NCBI GenBank assembly: GCA_025966255.1
Contig: JAOPVG010000083.1
Location: 1-8,459 of the forward strand
Length of the DNA stretch: 8,459 bases
Reading direction: 5' to 3'
Origin: Jatrophihabitans sp.
GTDB lineage: Bacteria > Actinomycetota > Actinomycetes > Mycobacteriales > Jatrophihabitantaceae
The notes under the pieces were generated by a model. The model ran no database searches. It saw nothing but the letters and a program-made list of their open reading frames with translations, and was not told where the DNA came from. A program made the position numbers and the translations under genes. Each line of letters opens with the position of its first letter. Position 1 is the stretch's first letter. Shown piece by piece: positions 1 to 6,595 of this stretch.

Positions 1-2323
1 ACGCACCGGTCGTGTAGCCGAGCCCGCCCGATGTCACCCGTCCGACGATGCGCCCGGCGACGCGCACCGGCTCGCTGCCGAGGACCACCGCGCGCGGGTC
101 GTCGAGGACGAGGGCGCGCAACCGGCGGGTCGGACCAGGCTCCTTGGCCGCCCGTAGCGCGTCCGCACCGTCGAAGCCGCCGGGCTTGTCCAGGTGCACA
201 CAGAAGCCGAGGCCGGCCTCGTAGGGAGTGGTCTCCGGGGTGATGTCGCTGCCCCAGACGCGGTACCCCTTCTCCAGCCGCAGGCTCTCGATCGCCCGGT
301 ACCCGCCCGCCATCAGACCGGCCGCGCGGCCGGCCGCCCACACGGCGGCCCACAGCGACGCGCCGTACTCGCTCGACGTGTAGAGCTCCCACCCGAGCTC
401 GCCGACGAACGTCACGCGCAGGGCGCGGACGGGCGCGTTCCCGACGGTCAGCTCCTGCGCCGTCATGAATGGGAAGGCCTCGTTGCCGAGATCCGCTGGG
501 GTGAGCTGCGCCAGGATCTCGCGCGAGCGCGGCCCCCACAGCGCGAAGCACGCGAACTGCCCGGTGACGTCGGTGATGCGAACCCGCGCGTTGCGGCGCC
601 GGGCCTGCCGCCGTAGCCACGCCAGGTCATGCGATCCGAAGGCCGTCCCCGTGACGATGAGGAAGGCGTCGTCGGCGGTGCGCGTGACGGTGAAGTCGCA
701 CTCGATCCCGCCCCGCGGGTTGAGCGCCTGCGTGTACGTGACCGCGCCGATCTCGCGGGCCACGGCGTTGTCGCAGACCCACTCGAGCAGTGCCGCGGCA
801 TCCGGTCCCGACACCTCGATCTTGGCGAACGACGACTCGTCGAACAGGCCGGCCGTCTCGCGCGTGGCTCGATGCTCGGCCGCGATCGCCGGGGACCAGT
901 ATCGTCCGGCCCAGCCGTCAGGCCGAGTCACGTCGACCGCTCGGGCGGCGTTGCTCTCGTACCAGTCGACGCGCTCCCAGCCGGCCTTCTCCCCGAACCG
1001 CGCACCGTGAGCGGCGTGCCACGGGTAGGCAGGCGACGTGCGCAAGGGCCGACCTGCTTGCCGCTGCAGTCCGGGATATGGGATGTCGTAGTAGGTCCGG
1101 TAGTTCTCGACCGTGCGGGCCAGCGTGTAGCCGGGCGAGCGGTACGGACGGCCGAAGCGATTCACGTCCATGTGCGACACGTCGAAGCTCGGCTCCCCCG
1201 CCGTGATCCACTCCGCCATCACCCGGCCGATGCCACCCGCACCGGCGATGCCATGTGCGCAGAACCCGGCCGCGACGAAGAACCCAGCGACCTCGATCTC
1301 GCCGAGGCAGAACTCGTTGTCCGGCGTGAAGGCCTCCGGACCGTTGATGATCTTGCGGACGCCGAGAGTTTCCATCACCGGTACCCGCCGGGCCGCGTTC
1401 TGCGCGATCTCCTCCATCCGCGACCAGTCCTCGGCCAGCAGCTTGCCGTTGAAGTCGCTCGGGACTGCGTCGTAGGTCTGCGCCGTGGCGGTGAACGGCG
1501 CGGGTTGCCGTTCGTAGCCGCCCATCACCAAGCCGTCGACCTCGGGCCGGAAGTAGACGAGCAGGTCCGGGTCGCGCAGCGTGGGCAGCGCGGTCTCGCC
1601 CCGGTCCCGGAAGGGTTCGGTGATCACGTACTGGTGCGACATCGGCACGATCGGAACGCGCACACCGACCATTCGCGCGATTTCGGCCGCGAACATGCCG
1701 CCGCAGTCGACGACGATCTCGCAGACGATATCGCCCCGATCGGTCCGGACCCGGTGCACGCGCTCGTCCCGCACGTCGATACCGACAACCCTGGTGCGTT
1801 CGACGATCTGGATGCCCGCGGCCCGAGCCAGATTGGCCAGCACGTAACAGAGCTGGGACGGATCCAGGTAGCCGTCGGAGGACAGGTATGCGGCACCGAC
1901 CACCCCGTCGATATCGAGCAGCGGGAACCGCTCCTTGGCCTCGACGGCCGAGATCTCGTGCAGGGGCAGGTCGTAGGTGCGGGCCCAGCTGATCTGGCGG
2001 CGGATCTCCTCCATGCGTTCGGTGCTCGAGGCGAGCTTGATACCGCCGCTCTCGGTCCAGCCGAGGTGGTGGCCGTCCCGCTGCAGGCGCCGGTACAGCT
2101 CAACGGAGTACATGTTCATCCGCGTCAGCGTGGGATCGGCGCGCAGTTGGCCGACCAGTCCGGCCGAGTGGAAGGTCGAGCCGCTCGTCAGCTCGCTCCG
2201 TTCGAGGAGAACGACGTCGGTCTCCCCCAGCTCACCGAGGTGGTACGCGACGCTGGCCCCGCCCACGCCGCCGCCGATCACCACGATCCGCGTGGAGGCG
2301 GGCAGGTTCCGTTCGGCGGCCAC
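1..2323 (-). CDS. FAD-dependent oxidoreductase with C-terminal GcvT domain, dimethylglycine/sarcosine dehydrogenase-like (3' end off window)
   Basis: Reading leftward from GTG at 2323 there are 774 open codons with no stop before the edge. Residues 12-370 form a DAO-type FAD domain. The Rossmann loop is IGGGVGG near 16-22, and GSTFHSAGL at 48-56 matches the segment where dimethylglycine dehydrogenase binds FAD covalently through histidine, making H52 the likely attachment site. AGFCAHGIAGAGG at 352-364 closes the FAD domain. A short linking domain (about 373-428) follows, then a GcvT-like folate-binding module from about 431 with GELGWELY at 641-648 and PYEAGLGF at 700-707, and the start of the GcvT C-terminal barrel. 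Family enzymes are about 800-850 residues, so only some tens of residues are missing. Members oxidatively demethylate N-methyl amines and pass the one-carbon unit to tetrahydrofolate in the cytoplasm. GTG 2323 is chosen because an in-frame TGA lies just upstream (2330-2332); its Shine-Dalgarno is weak (GATGAG, 5-nt gap). Two ATGs at 2333 and 2336 are out of frame. The exact substrate (sarcosine, dimethylglycine or other) cannot be read from the sequence. Confidence 0.9.
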   Translation of the reverse strand, partial: MAAERNLPASTRIVVIGGGVGGASVAYHLGELGETDVVLLERSELTSGSTFHSAGLVGQLRADPTLTRMNMYSVELYRRLQRDGHHLGWTESGGIKLASSTERMEEIRRQISWARTYDLPLHEISAVEAKERFPLLDIDGVVGAAYLSSDGYLDPSQLCYVLANLARAAGIQIVERTRVVGIDVRDERVHRVRTDRGDIVCEIVVDCGGMFAAEIARMVGVRVPIVPMSHQYVITEPFRDRGETALPTLRDPDLLVYFRPEVDGLVMGGYERQPAPFTATAQTYDAVPSDFNGKLLAEDWSRMEEIAQNAARRVPVMETLGVRKIINGPEAFTPDNEFCLGEIEVAGFFVAAGFCAHGIAGAGGIGRVMAEWITAGEPSFDVSHMDVNRFGRPYRSPGYTLARTVENYRTYYDIPYPGLQRQAGRPLRTSPAYPWHAAHGARFGEKAGWERVDWYESNAARAVDVTRPDGWAGRYWSPAIAAEHRATRETAGLFDESSFAKIEVSGPDAAALLEWVCDNAVAREIGAVTYTQALNPRGGIECDFTVTRTADDAFLIVTGTAFGSHDLAWLRRQARRRNARVRITDVTGQFACFALWGPRSREILAQLTPADLGNEAFPFMTAQELTVGNAPVRALRVTFVGELGWELYTSSEYGASLWAAVWAAGRAAGLMAGGYRAIESLRLEKGYRVWGSDITPETTPYEAGLGFCVHLDKPGGFDGADALRAAKEPGPTRRLRALVLDDPRAVVLGSEPVRVAGRIVGRVTSGGLGYTTGA

Positions 2324-2361
2324 GGCTGCTCATCATGCTGGGCCGCGCGTCGCCGGACAAG

Positions 2362-2374
2362 GCGCGAATCGCGC
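2362..2374. repeat. 13-bp palindrome GCGCGAATCGCGC, possible operator
   Basis: The sequence is GCGCGA-A-TCGCGC, perfectly symmetric around position 2368 with 6-bp arms. It lies 38 bp upstream of the oxidoreductase GTG and just left of a second inverted repeat. Its position fits a regulator site or part of the minus-strand promoter region. GC-only arms make chance occurrence fairly likely in this genome, so function is inferred only from location. Confidence 0.4.
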
Positions 2375-2378
2375 AAAA

Positions 2379-2395
2379 GGTCTGGGGGGTAGACC
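2379..2395. repeat. 17-bp inverted repeat GGTCT-N7-AGACC, candidate operator
   Basis: Perfect 5-bp arms GGTCT (2379-2383) and AGACC (2391-2395) flank a G-rich 7-bp centre. The right arm overlaps the -35 of the plus-strand promoter candidate (2390-2395), a typical place for a repressor. The arms resemble GntR-type half-sites (GGTCT/AGACC), but the 7-bp spacing differs from the contiguous GGTCTAGACC of DasR sites. No regulator gene is present in the window to pair with it. Confidence 0.4.
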
Positions 2396-2419
2396 GTAAG
2401 CGCTCGGCGGGCCTACCAT
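2390..2419 (+). promoter_or_regulatory. Candidate promoter for kinase-permease operon
   Basis: TAGACC (2390-2395) matches the TTGACA -35 consensus at four of six positions. After an 18-bp spacer, TACCAT (2414-2419) matches TATAAT at four of six and fits the actinobacterial TAnnnT pattern. It would give a leader of roughly 60 nt before GTG 2487. The match is modest and unconfirmed. Confidence 0.3.
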
Positions 2420-2486
2420 CCCGACACTGCATTCAGCGGCGCCGTGCATCGCATTGACCACCGGTCACTGATCGGGAGGAGGACGG

Positions 2487-3470
2487 GTGACGGCACAGTC
2501 GACGGCGCCTCGCCCTGGGTCTGCTGCCGCCGGAACGCGAATCGCCATGCGCCGCTCCGACCGCGACGTCCTGGATGCCGCGCTGCGCCTTGTACCGGGC
2601 TCTCCCGACCTCACCTGGCAGGTCGAGCCGCTCGAGGGCGGCCTCACCAATCGCATCTACAAGGTGAGCCCGTCGGCCGGACCGCCCCTGGTGGCCCGGC
2701 TCTCCTCGAGCAAGAGCGGACTGCTCGCCATCGACCGGTTCGCGGAGTGCCACAACTCCGACGCCGCCGCCCGGGCCGGCGTCGGCCCGGAAGTCGTGGC
2801 GTGCGAGCCGGCCGAAGGCGTGGCCTTCGTCCGATGGATCGACGCTCGGACGTTCGCCGACACCGATCTGGACGACAGCGCCAATCTGGCCCGGATCGTC
2901 GAGACCTGTCGGCAGTTGCACGCCGGACCGCGCTTCGCCAACGACTTCAACATGTTCGACGTGCAGCGCAGCTACCTCGACGTCGTCACCCAGCACGGTT
3001 TCCGGCTGCCCGCTCGCTACCTGGAGTTCGGCCCTCAGGTGGAGCAGATGCGGCGCGCACTCGACGTGCGCCACGACGCATCCGTGCCCTGCCACAACGA
3101 CCTGCTCGCGGCGAACATCCTGGACGACGGCCAGCGGCTGTGGTTCATCGACTACGAGTACGCGGGCAACAACGAGGCGTGTTTCGAGCTCGGCAACATC
3201 TGGAGCGAGGCCGGTCTCGGTCTCGAGCGACTGGACGAGATCGTGGGCGCGTACTACGGGGAGGCGTCCCCCGCGAAGGTCGCCCGGGCTCGCTTGCTGG
3301 CGCTGATCGCCCAGTACGGCTGGACGCTCTGGGCGTCCATCCAGGACTCCGTCAGTGATGCCGCCTTCGACTTCTGGAGCTGGGGCATGGAGAAGTACGA
3401 ACGGGCCGTCCGCGAGTTCGACGGTCCGGACTTCGCTCGTCTGATCGAGGACGTTCAGCAGCCGAACTAA
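2487..3470 (+). CDS. Choline kinase-like (LicA/APH fold) phosphotransferase
   Basis: The 327-residue product has the small-molecule kinase fold. EGGLTNRIYKV (50-60) is the choline-kinase-type nucleotide loop and VARL at 69-72 holds the beta-strand usually next to it. HNDLLAANIL (203-212) is the catalytic Brenner motif with D205 as catalytic base and N210 as metal ligand. IDYEYAGNN (221-229) supplies the Mg-binding D222. The HND and IDYEYAGNN forms favour choline/ethanolamine kinases (LicA type) over aminoglycoside resistance enzymes, although databases often label such proteins aminoglycoside phosphotransferase. The expected reaction is ATP-dependent phosphorylation of an amino-alcohol in the cytoplasm. 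GTG 2487 has an excellent Shine-Dalgarno (GGGAGGAGG, 2474-2482). The first 20 residues are Ala/Pro/Ser-rich and poorly conserved-looking, and ATG 2547 (M21) is a weaker alternative start. It is the first gene of an operon with the permease 19 bp downstream. Substrate is inferred. Confidence 0.88.
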   Translation: MTAQSTAPRPGSAAAGTRIAMRRSDRDVLDAALRLVPGSPDLTWQVEPLEGGLTNRIYKVSPSAGPPLVARLSSSKSGLLAIDRFAECHNSDAAARAGVGPEVVACEPAEGVAFVRWIDARTFADTDLDDSANLARIVETCRQLHAGPRFANDFNMFDVQRSYLDVVTQHGFRLPARYLEFGPQVEQMRRALDVRHDASVPCHNDLLAANILDDGQRLWFIDYEYAGNNEACFELGNIWSEAGLGLERLDEIVGAYYGEASPAKVARARLLALIAQYGWTLWASIQDSVSDAAFDFWSWGMEKYERAVREFDGPDFARLIEDVQQPN

Positions 3471-3489
3471 TCGCGAGGGAGTACCCGCA

Positions 3490-5130
3490 GTGGCCAAGAC
3501 AAGTGTGGACCTGGACGAACAACGACTCGCCGAACTGGGCTACAAGCAGGAGCTGAACCGGTCCTGGTCCGGCTTCTCCAACTTCGCCATCTCCTTCTCG
3601 ATCATCTCGATCCTGGCCGGCTGCTTCACCACGTTCGCGGTCGGCTGGAACAACGGTGGACCGGCCGCGATCGCGTGGGGCTGGCCGATCGCATCGCTGT
3701 TCATCCTCGTCATCGGCCTGTGCATGTCCGAGCTCGTGTCGGCGTACCCGACGTCGGGCGGCATTTATTGGTGGGCGTCCAAGCTGGGCGGGGTCAAGGC
3801 CGGCTACTACACCGGCTGGCTGAACCTGATCGGCCTGCTCGCCATCGATGCGTCGGTCGCCTACGGGTGCGCGACGTTCTTCGACCTGACCCTCGACACG
3901 TACAGCAAGTCGTGGGCAGCGCACTACAGCCTGACGCGCGTGTTCCTCATTTTTCTGGTCGTGCTCTTCCTCGTCGCCCTCGTCAACATCTTCTCCAGCC
4001 ACCTGCTCGCGGTGCTGAACAACGTCTCGGTGTGGTGGCACGTGATCGGCGCGACCGCAATCGTGCTGGTGCTGGTGTTCGCGCCGTCGCACCACGCCAG
4101 CGTGTCGTCGGTGTTCACCGACACCGTGAACAACACCGGCTTCTTCGGCGGACGCAGCACCGGGTTGGCCTTCCTGTTCGGCGTCATCCCGCTGTCGGTG
4201 ATCCTCACGCAGTACACGATCACCGGCTACGACGCCTCCGCCCACCTGTCGGAGGAGACGCACAGTGCCGCGAACTCGGCGGCGAAGGGCATCTGGCGCT
4301 CGATCTTCTACTCGGGCATCGGCGGCTGGATCCTGCTGCTCGCGTTCCTGTTCGCGGTACAGGACGAGGCCGGCGTGACGAAGGGCGGCGGCGGGGTCGG
4401 GCTCATCTTCGGACAGGCGCTCTCCGTCAACTGGGCCAGCCTGATCCTGATCATCGCGACGATCGGGCAGTTCTTCTGCACGGTGGCCTGCATGACGAGC
4501 ACGACCCGCATGCTGTTCGCGTTCAGCCGCGACGGCGCGGTGCCGGGATCGAGGTACTGGTCGAAGCTCAATACCAACCGGGTGCCGGTCTACGGCGTCA
4601 TCCTGTCCGCGGTGGTCGCGGTGATCATCACGCTGCCGGCCCTGGTGAAGGTGGACATCAACGGGGCACCGGTTCCGGTCGCCTTCTTCGCCGTGGTGTC
4701 GATCGGCGTGGTTGGCCTGTACGTCGCGTTCGCGATTCCGATCTGGCTCCGGTGGAAGGCCGGGGACGACTTCAAACCAGGCGGCTGGACGCTGGGTCGG
4801 AAGTACAAGTGGATGTGCCTCGTCGCCGTCGCCGAGATCGCGATCACGTCGATCATCGCGCTACTGCCAACCTCGTCGCTCGGCGCGCCTTGGTACAAGG
4901 GCTTCGGCTGGTCGAGCTTGAAGTACGTCAACTACACGCCGATCCTCGTCGGCGGCGCGCTGCTGCTGCTCTGGATCTTCTGGCATCTGTCGGCCAAGCG
5001 CTGGTTCACCGGCCCGAGGATGACCATCGGTACCCCGCCCGGCGCGCCGGCGGTGAGCGAGTTCGGGGTGGAGGACCCAGAGCTGACGAGGGACGCCCTG
5101 ACGAAGAAGCCCGCCCCCGAGCCGCTCTAG
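3490..5130 (+). CDS. APC-superfamily permease, amino acid/choline transporter (ACT) family-like
   Basis: This 546-residue protein has about 12 hydrophobic segments, near residues 32-52, 60-80, 105-130, 150-168, 175-198, 225-245, 272-292, 312-335, 366-386, 395-418, 440-460 and 481-500. The N-terminus LGYKQELNRSWSGFSNFAIS (16-35) is the family signature shared with fungal UGA4/HNM1-type and bacterial ACT permeases. SAYPTSGGIYWW (84-95), TGYDASAHLSEET (245-257) and FSRDGAVPG (345-353) are further conserved family segments. Such carriers import amino acids, GABA, choline or polyamines across the cytoplasmic membrane, usually by ion coupling. GTG 3490 is preceded by GAGGGAG (3475-3481) with an 8-nt gap. 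The 19-bp spacing to the kinase gene indicates co-transcription, so the permease probably brings in the kinase's or the divergent oxidoreductase's substrate. The C-terminal 45 residues are a polar cytoplasmic tail rich in Pro and Glu. Family is clear; the transported compound is not. Confidence 0.92.
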   Translation: MAKTSVDLDEQRLAELGYKQELNRSWSGFSNFAISFSIISILAGCFTTFAVGWNNGGPAAIAWGWPIASLFILVIGLCMSELVSAYPTSGGIYWWASKLGGVKAGYYTGWLNLIGLLAIDASVAYGCATFFDLTLDTYSKSWAAHYSLTRVFLIFLVVLFLVALVNIFSSHLLAVLNNVSVWWHVIGATAIVLVLVFAPSHHASVSSVFTDTVNNTGFFGGRSTGLAFLFGVIPLSVILTQYTITGYDASAHLSEETHSAANSAAKGIWRSIFYSGIGGWILLLAFLFAVQDEAGVTKGGGGVGLIFGQALSVNWASLILIIATIGQFFCTVACMTSTTRMLFAFSRDGAVPGSRYWSKLNTNRVPVYGVILSAVVAVIITLPALVKVDINGAPVPVAFFAVVSIGVVGLYVAFAIPIWLRWKAGDDFKPGGWTLGRKYKWMCLVAVAEIAITSIIALLPTSSLGAPWYKGFGWSSLKYVNYTPILVGGALLLLWIFWHLSAKRWFTGPRMTIGTPPGAPAVSEFGVEDPELTRDALTKKPAPEPL

Positions 5131-5137
5131 ACCTCGA

Positions 5138-5184
5138 CCTCCGACCCGACCACCGTCAGACCCGCGGTGAATGATGGTCGGAGG
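5138..5184. repeat. Nested inverted repeat between permease and DUF2786 gene (possible terminator or leader structure)
   Basis: CCTCCGACC (5138-5146) pairs perfectly with GGTCGGAGG (5176-5184). Inside, CACCG (5151-5155) pairs with CGGTG (5165-5169) around a 9-nt loop. The result is a two-stem GC-rich hairpin starting 8 bp after the permease stop. There is no U-run, so it is not a classical intrinsic terminator, though U-less hairpins are often proposed as terminators in actinomycetes. The outer right arm contains GGAGG (5180-5184) and the structure covers ATGs at 5171 and 5174, so a role in start-site masking is an alternative. Confidence 0.5.
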
Positions 5185-5190
5185 ATCAAG

Positions 5191-5196
5191 AGGGGG
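5191..5196 (+). promoter_or_regulatory. Ribosome binding site deciding the DUF2786 start
   Basis: AGGGGG lies 7 nt before GTG 5204. The competing ATG 5171 has no purine-rich site at a proper distance. GGAGG (5180-5184) is 13 nt from GTG 5198 and would be sequestered in the hairpin. The 5204 start is therefore preferred. Confidence 0.5.
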
Positions 5197-5203
5197 CGTG
5201 GGC

Positions 5204-6040
5204 GTGACCGAGGACAAGTACCTGACCAAGCTGGCCGGCCTGCTGCGCCAGGCCGAATCCACCGACAACGAGCACGAGGCCGAGGCGTTCATGGCCGCGG
5301 CCCAACGGCTCGCCACCGTCACGTCGATCGATCTCGCGGTCGCTCGGGCCCACAGCGCGCGGACCGAACGGCGGGCGGCGCCGGTCGCGAAACGCATCGA
5401 GATCGGGCCGGCCGGAAAGCGGGCCCTGCGAACGTACGTGCAGCTATTCCTCGCGATCGCGCACGCGAACGATCTGGCCTGCGATCTCGCCGGGAACTCC
5501 ACGTTCGTCATCGCCTATGGCTTCGAGACCGACATCGAGCTGTGCGAGGCGCTCTACGCCTCCCTGGTGGTGCAGATGGTGCGCGGCTCGGACGCCTTTC
5601 TGCGCTCCGGCGCGTTCCGGCGGGAGACAGTGCGGGTCGAGCAGCGTGACCGCATCGGCCGGGTCCGCACGGTCGAGAAGCCGGTGCACGGCATCACGGC
5701 CCGGATCAGCTTCCAGATCGCGTTCGCCGAGCGGATCGGCGAGCGGCTCGCGGCCGCCCGTGAAGAAGCCACGGAGCGGGCCCTTCGCGACGTCGCGAGT
5801 ACAGATGCCACGGCGACGGCCACGGACTCGACGAGCACCGCCCTCGTTTTGCAGGAGAAGTCGCTGGAGATCCATGACTTCTATCAGCGGACGTCCGAGG
5901 CTCGCGGCGCCTGGCGCGGCTGGGGGTCAGCCGGCCGCACTTCCACGATGGCCGAGCGGGCCGGCCGGCGCGCCGCCGATGCCGCGTCGACCACGTCGGC
6001 GCGGCAGTTGGGTGGGCAACGCCGCGCGCTTCCGTCGTGA
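5204..6040 (+). CDS. DUF2786 domain protein, Rv0184-like, function unknown
   Basis: The 278-residue product opens with a DUF2786 domain at about 6-46 (YLTKLAGLLRQAES, then EHEAEAFMAAAQRLAT), a short helical module found in bacterial and phage proteins of unknown role. A central region at about 70-125 is hydrophobic-helical (FLAIAHANDLACDL, then a segment ending LYASLVVQMVRG) but has no evident signal peptide or true membrane span. Residues about 175-205 are helical and charged, and the last 40 residues are Gly/Arg/Ala-rich and probably disordered, ending RRALPS. Upstream in-frame ATG 5171 would add 11 residues (MMVGGSRGGVG) that look non-conserved. The stop overlaps the next start (GTGA, 6037-6040), indicating translational coupling. 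I recall the same two-gene order in mycobacteria (Rv0184-Rv0185). No catalytic motif is visible, and a partnership with the downstream HExxH protein is inferred. Confidence 0.85.
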   Translation: MTEDKYLTKLAGLLRQAESTDNEHEAEAFMAAAQRLATVTSIDLAVARAHSARTERRAAPVAKRIEIGPAGKRALRTYVQLFLAIAHANDLACDLAGNSTFVIAYGFETDIELCEALYASLVVQMVRGSDAFLRSGAFRRETVRVEQRDRIGRVRTVEKPVHGITARISFQIAFAERIGERLAAAREEATERALRDVASTDATATATDSTSTALVLQEKSLEIHDFYQRTSEARGAWRGWGSAGRTSTMAERAGRRAADAASTTSARQLGGQRRALPS

Positions 6041-6540
6041 GCGGGCGCGACCGCCACCGGCAACGCGTCTACGACGCCGAGGCAACCCTCACCCGAATGA
6101 TCGACCGGCGCCACGACTTCCCCGTCGCCCACGCGTTCGGATCCCGCGTCGTCGTGCCCGAGGACCGCAAGTTCGGCGACCTCGACTCGGTGCAGCGCTA
6201 CGTGGACGCCGTGCTGGCGCTGGAATGGGTGCGGCGGGCGGCGCCGGACCGCGCCGCGCTTCCGGTCACTGTGCGCGCCCGCGCCGGAGCGACCATGGCC
6301 GAGTACGAATTCGCCACCCACACGATCGCGGTGCCGCCGCACCGGGTCGGCGGACGCTGGGCAATGCGCGAACTCGTGGTGCTGCACGAACTCGCCCACC
6401 ACCTGGTTGGAGACCGCGACGTTCCGCACGGCCCGGCGTTCCTGGCTCGGCTGCTCGAACTCGTCGAAGAACTAGTGGGTTTCGAGGCCGGCTTCTTGCT
6501 CCGGTCGACCTTCCTCGACTCCGGGGTGCCCGTCGGCTGA
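6037..6540 (+). CDS. Putative HExxH metallohydrolase, TIGR04338 (Rv0185-like) family
   Basis: The 167-residue protein carries a zinc-metallopeptidase motif HELAH at 117-121 on a hydrophobic helix (RELVVLHELAHHLVG), followed by HGPAF at 131-135. H117 and H121 would bind zinc, E118 would act as catalytic base, and H131 is the probable third ligand, as in SprT-like folds where HGxxF/W follows HExxH. The N-terminal segment RDRHRQRVYDAE (4-15) is typical of this actinobacterial family. There is no signal peptide or membrane segment, so it should be cytoplasmic. GTG 6037 overlaps the DUF2786 stop by four bases (GTGA) and has no Shine-Dalgarno of its own, consistent with coupled reinitiation. The substrate is unknown and it may be a peptidase or another hydrolase. 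Length fits the family, so it appears intact. Confidence 0.87.
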   Translation: MSGRDRHRQRVYDAEATLTRMIDRRHDFPVAHAFGSRVVVPEDRKFGDLDSVQRYVDAVLALEWVRRAAPDRAALPVTVRARAGATMAEYEFATHTIAVPPHRVGGRWAMRELVVLHELAHHLVGDRDVPHGPAFLARLLELVEELVGFEAGFLLRSTFLDSGVPVG

Positions 6541-6595
6541 CGGCGGCGATCAACCGGCCGGGCGGAGTCCGTCGACTTCGGGCCAACCCGACATC

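Larger units (their letters stand above)
2324..2486. promoter_or_regulatory. Divergent control region between oxidoreductase and kinase-permease operon
   Basis: This 163-bp gap separates two divergently transcribed units, so it must carry promoters for both directions. It contains two adjacent inverted repeats (2362-2374 and 2379-2395) and one modest plus-strand promoter candidate. A short A-rich run (2375-2378) and GGGGGG (2385-2390) stand out from the local composition. I could not pick a convincing minus-strand -35/-10 pair. No small ORF with a credible ribosome binding site is visible here. Confidence 0.7.

Noticed and set aside
2329..2336. ATG pair at 2336/2333 as the oxidoreductase start
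   Set aside because: Both are out of frame with the FAD domain, and an in-frame TGA at 2330-2332 excludes any start upstream of GTG 2323.
629..2392. Long plus-strand open frame of 587 codons antisense to the oxidoreductase
   Set aside because: Its translation is Arg/Asp/Val-rich with no domain, while the opposite strand encodes a full FAD-GcvT protein. High-GC DNA opens such shadow frames routinely.
2379..2395. DasR-type (dre) site
   Set aside because: The half-sites GGTCT and AGACC match, but DasR sites have them contiguous. Here 7 bp separates them, so I call it only a candidate operator.
2454..2459. TTGACC as a -35 for the kinase gene
   Set aside because: A -10 at normal spacing would fall inside the Shine-Dalgarno at 2474-2482, where no TAnnnT is present.
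3352..4263. Minus-strand open frame of 303 codons under the kinase end and permease
   Set aside because: Its low-complexity, charged translation lacks motifs and overlaps a clear membrane permease on the other strand.
6530..6543. Hairpin CCGTC-GGCT-GACGG over the metallohydrolase stop as a terminator
   Set aside because: The stem is only 5 bp with no U-run, lies partly in coding sequence, and such short GC stems are common by chance here.
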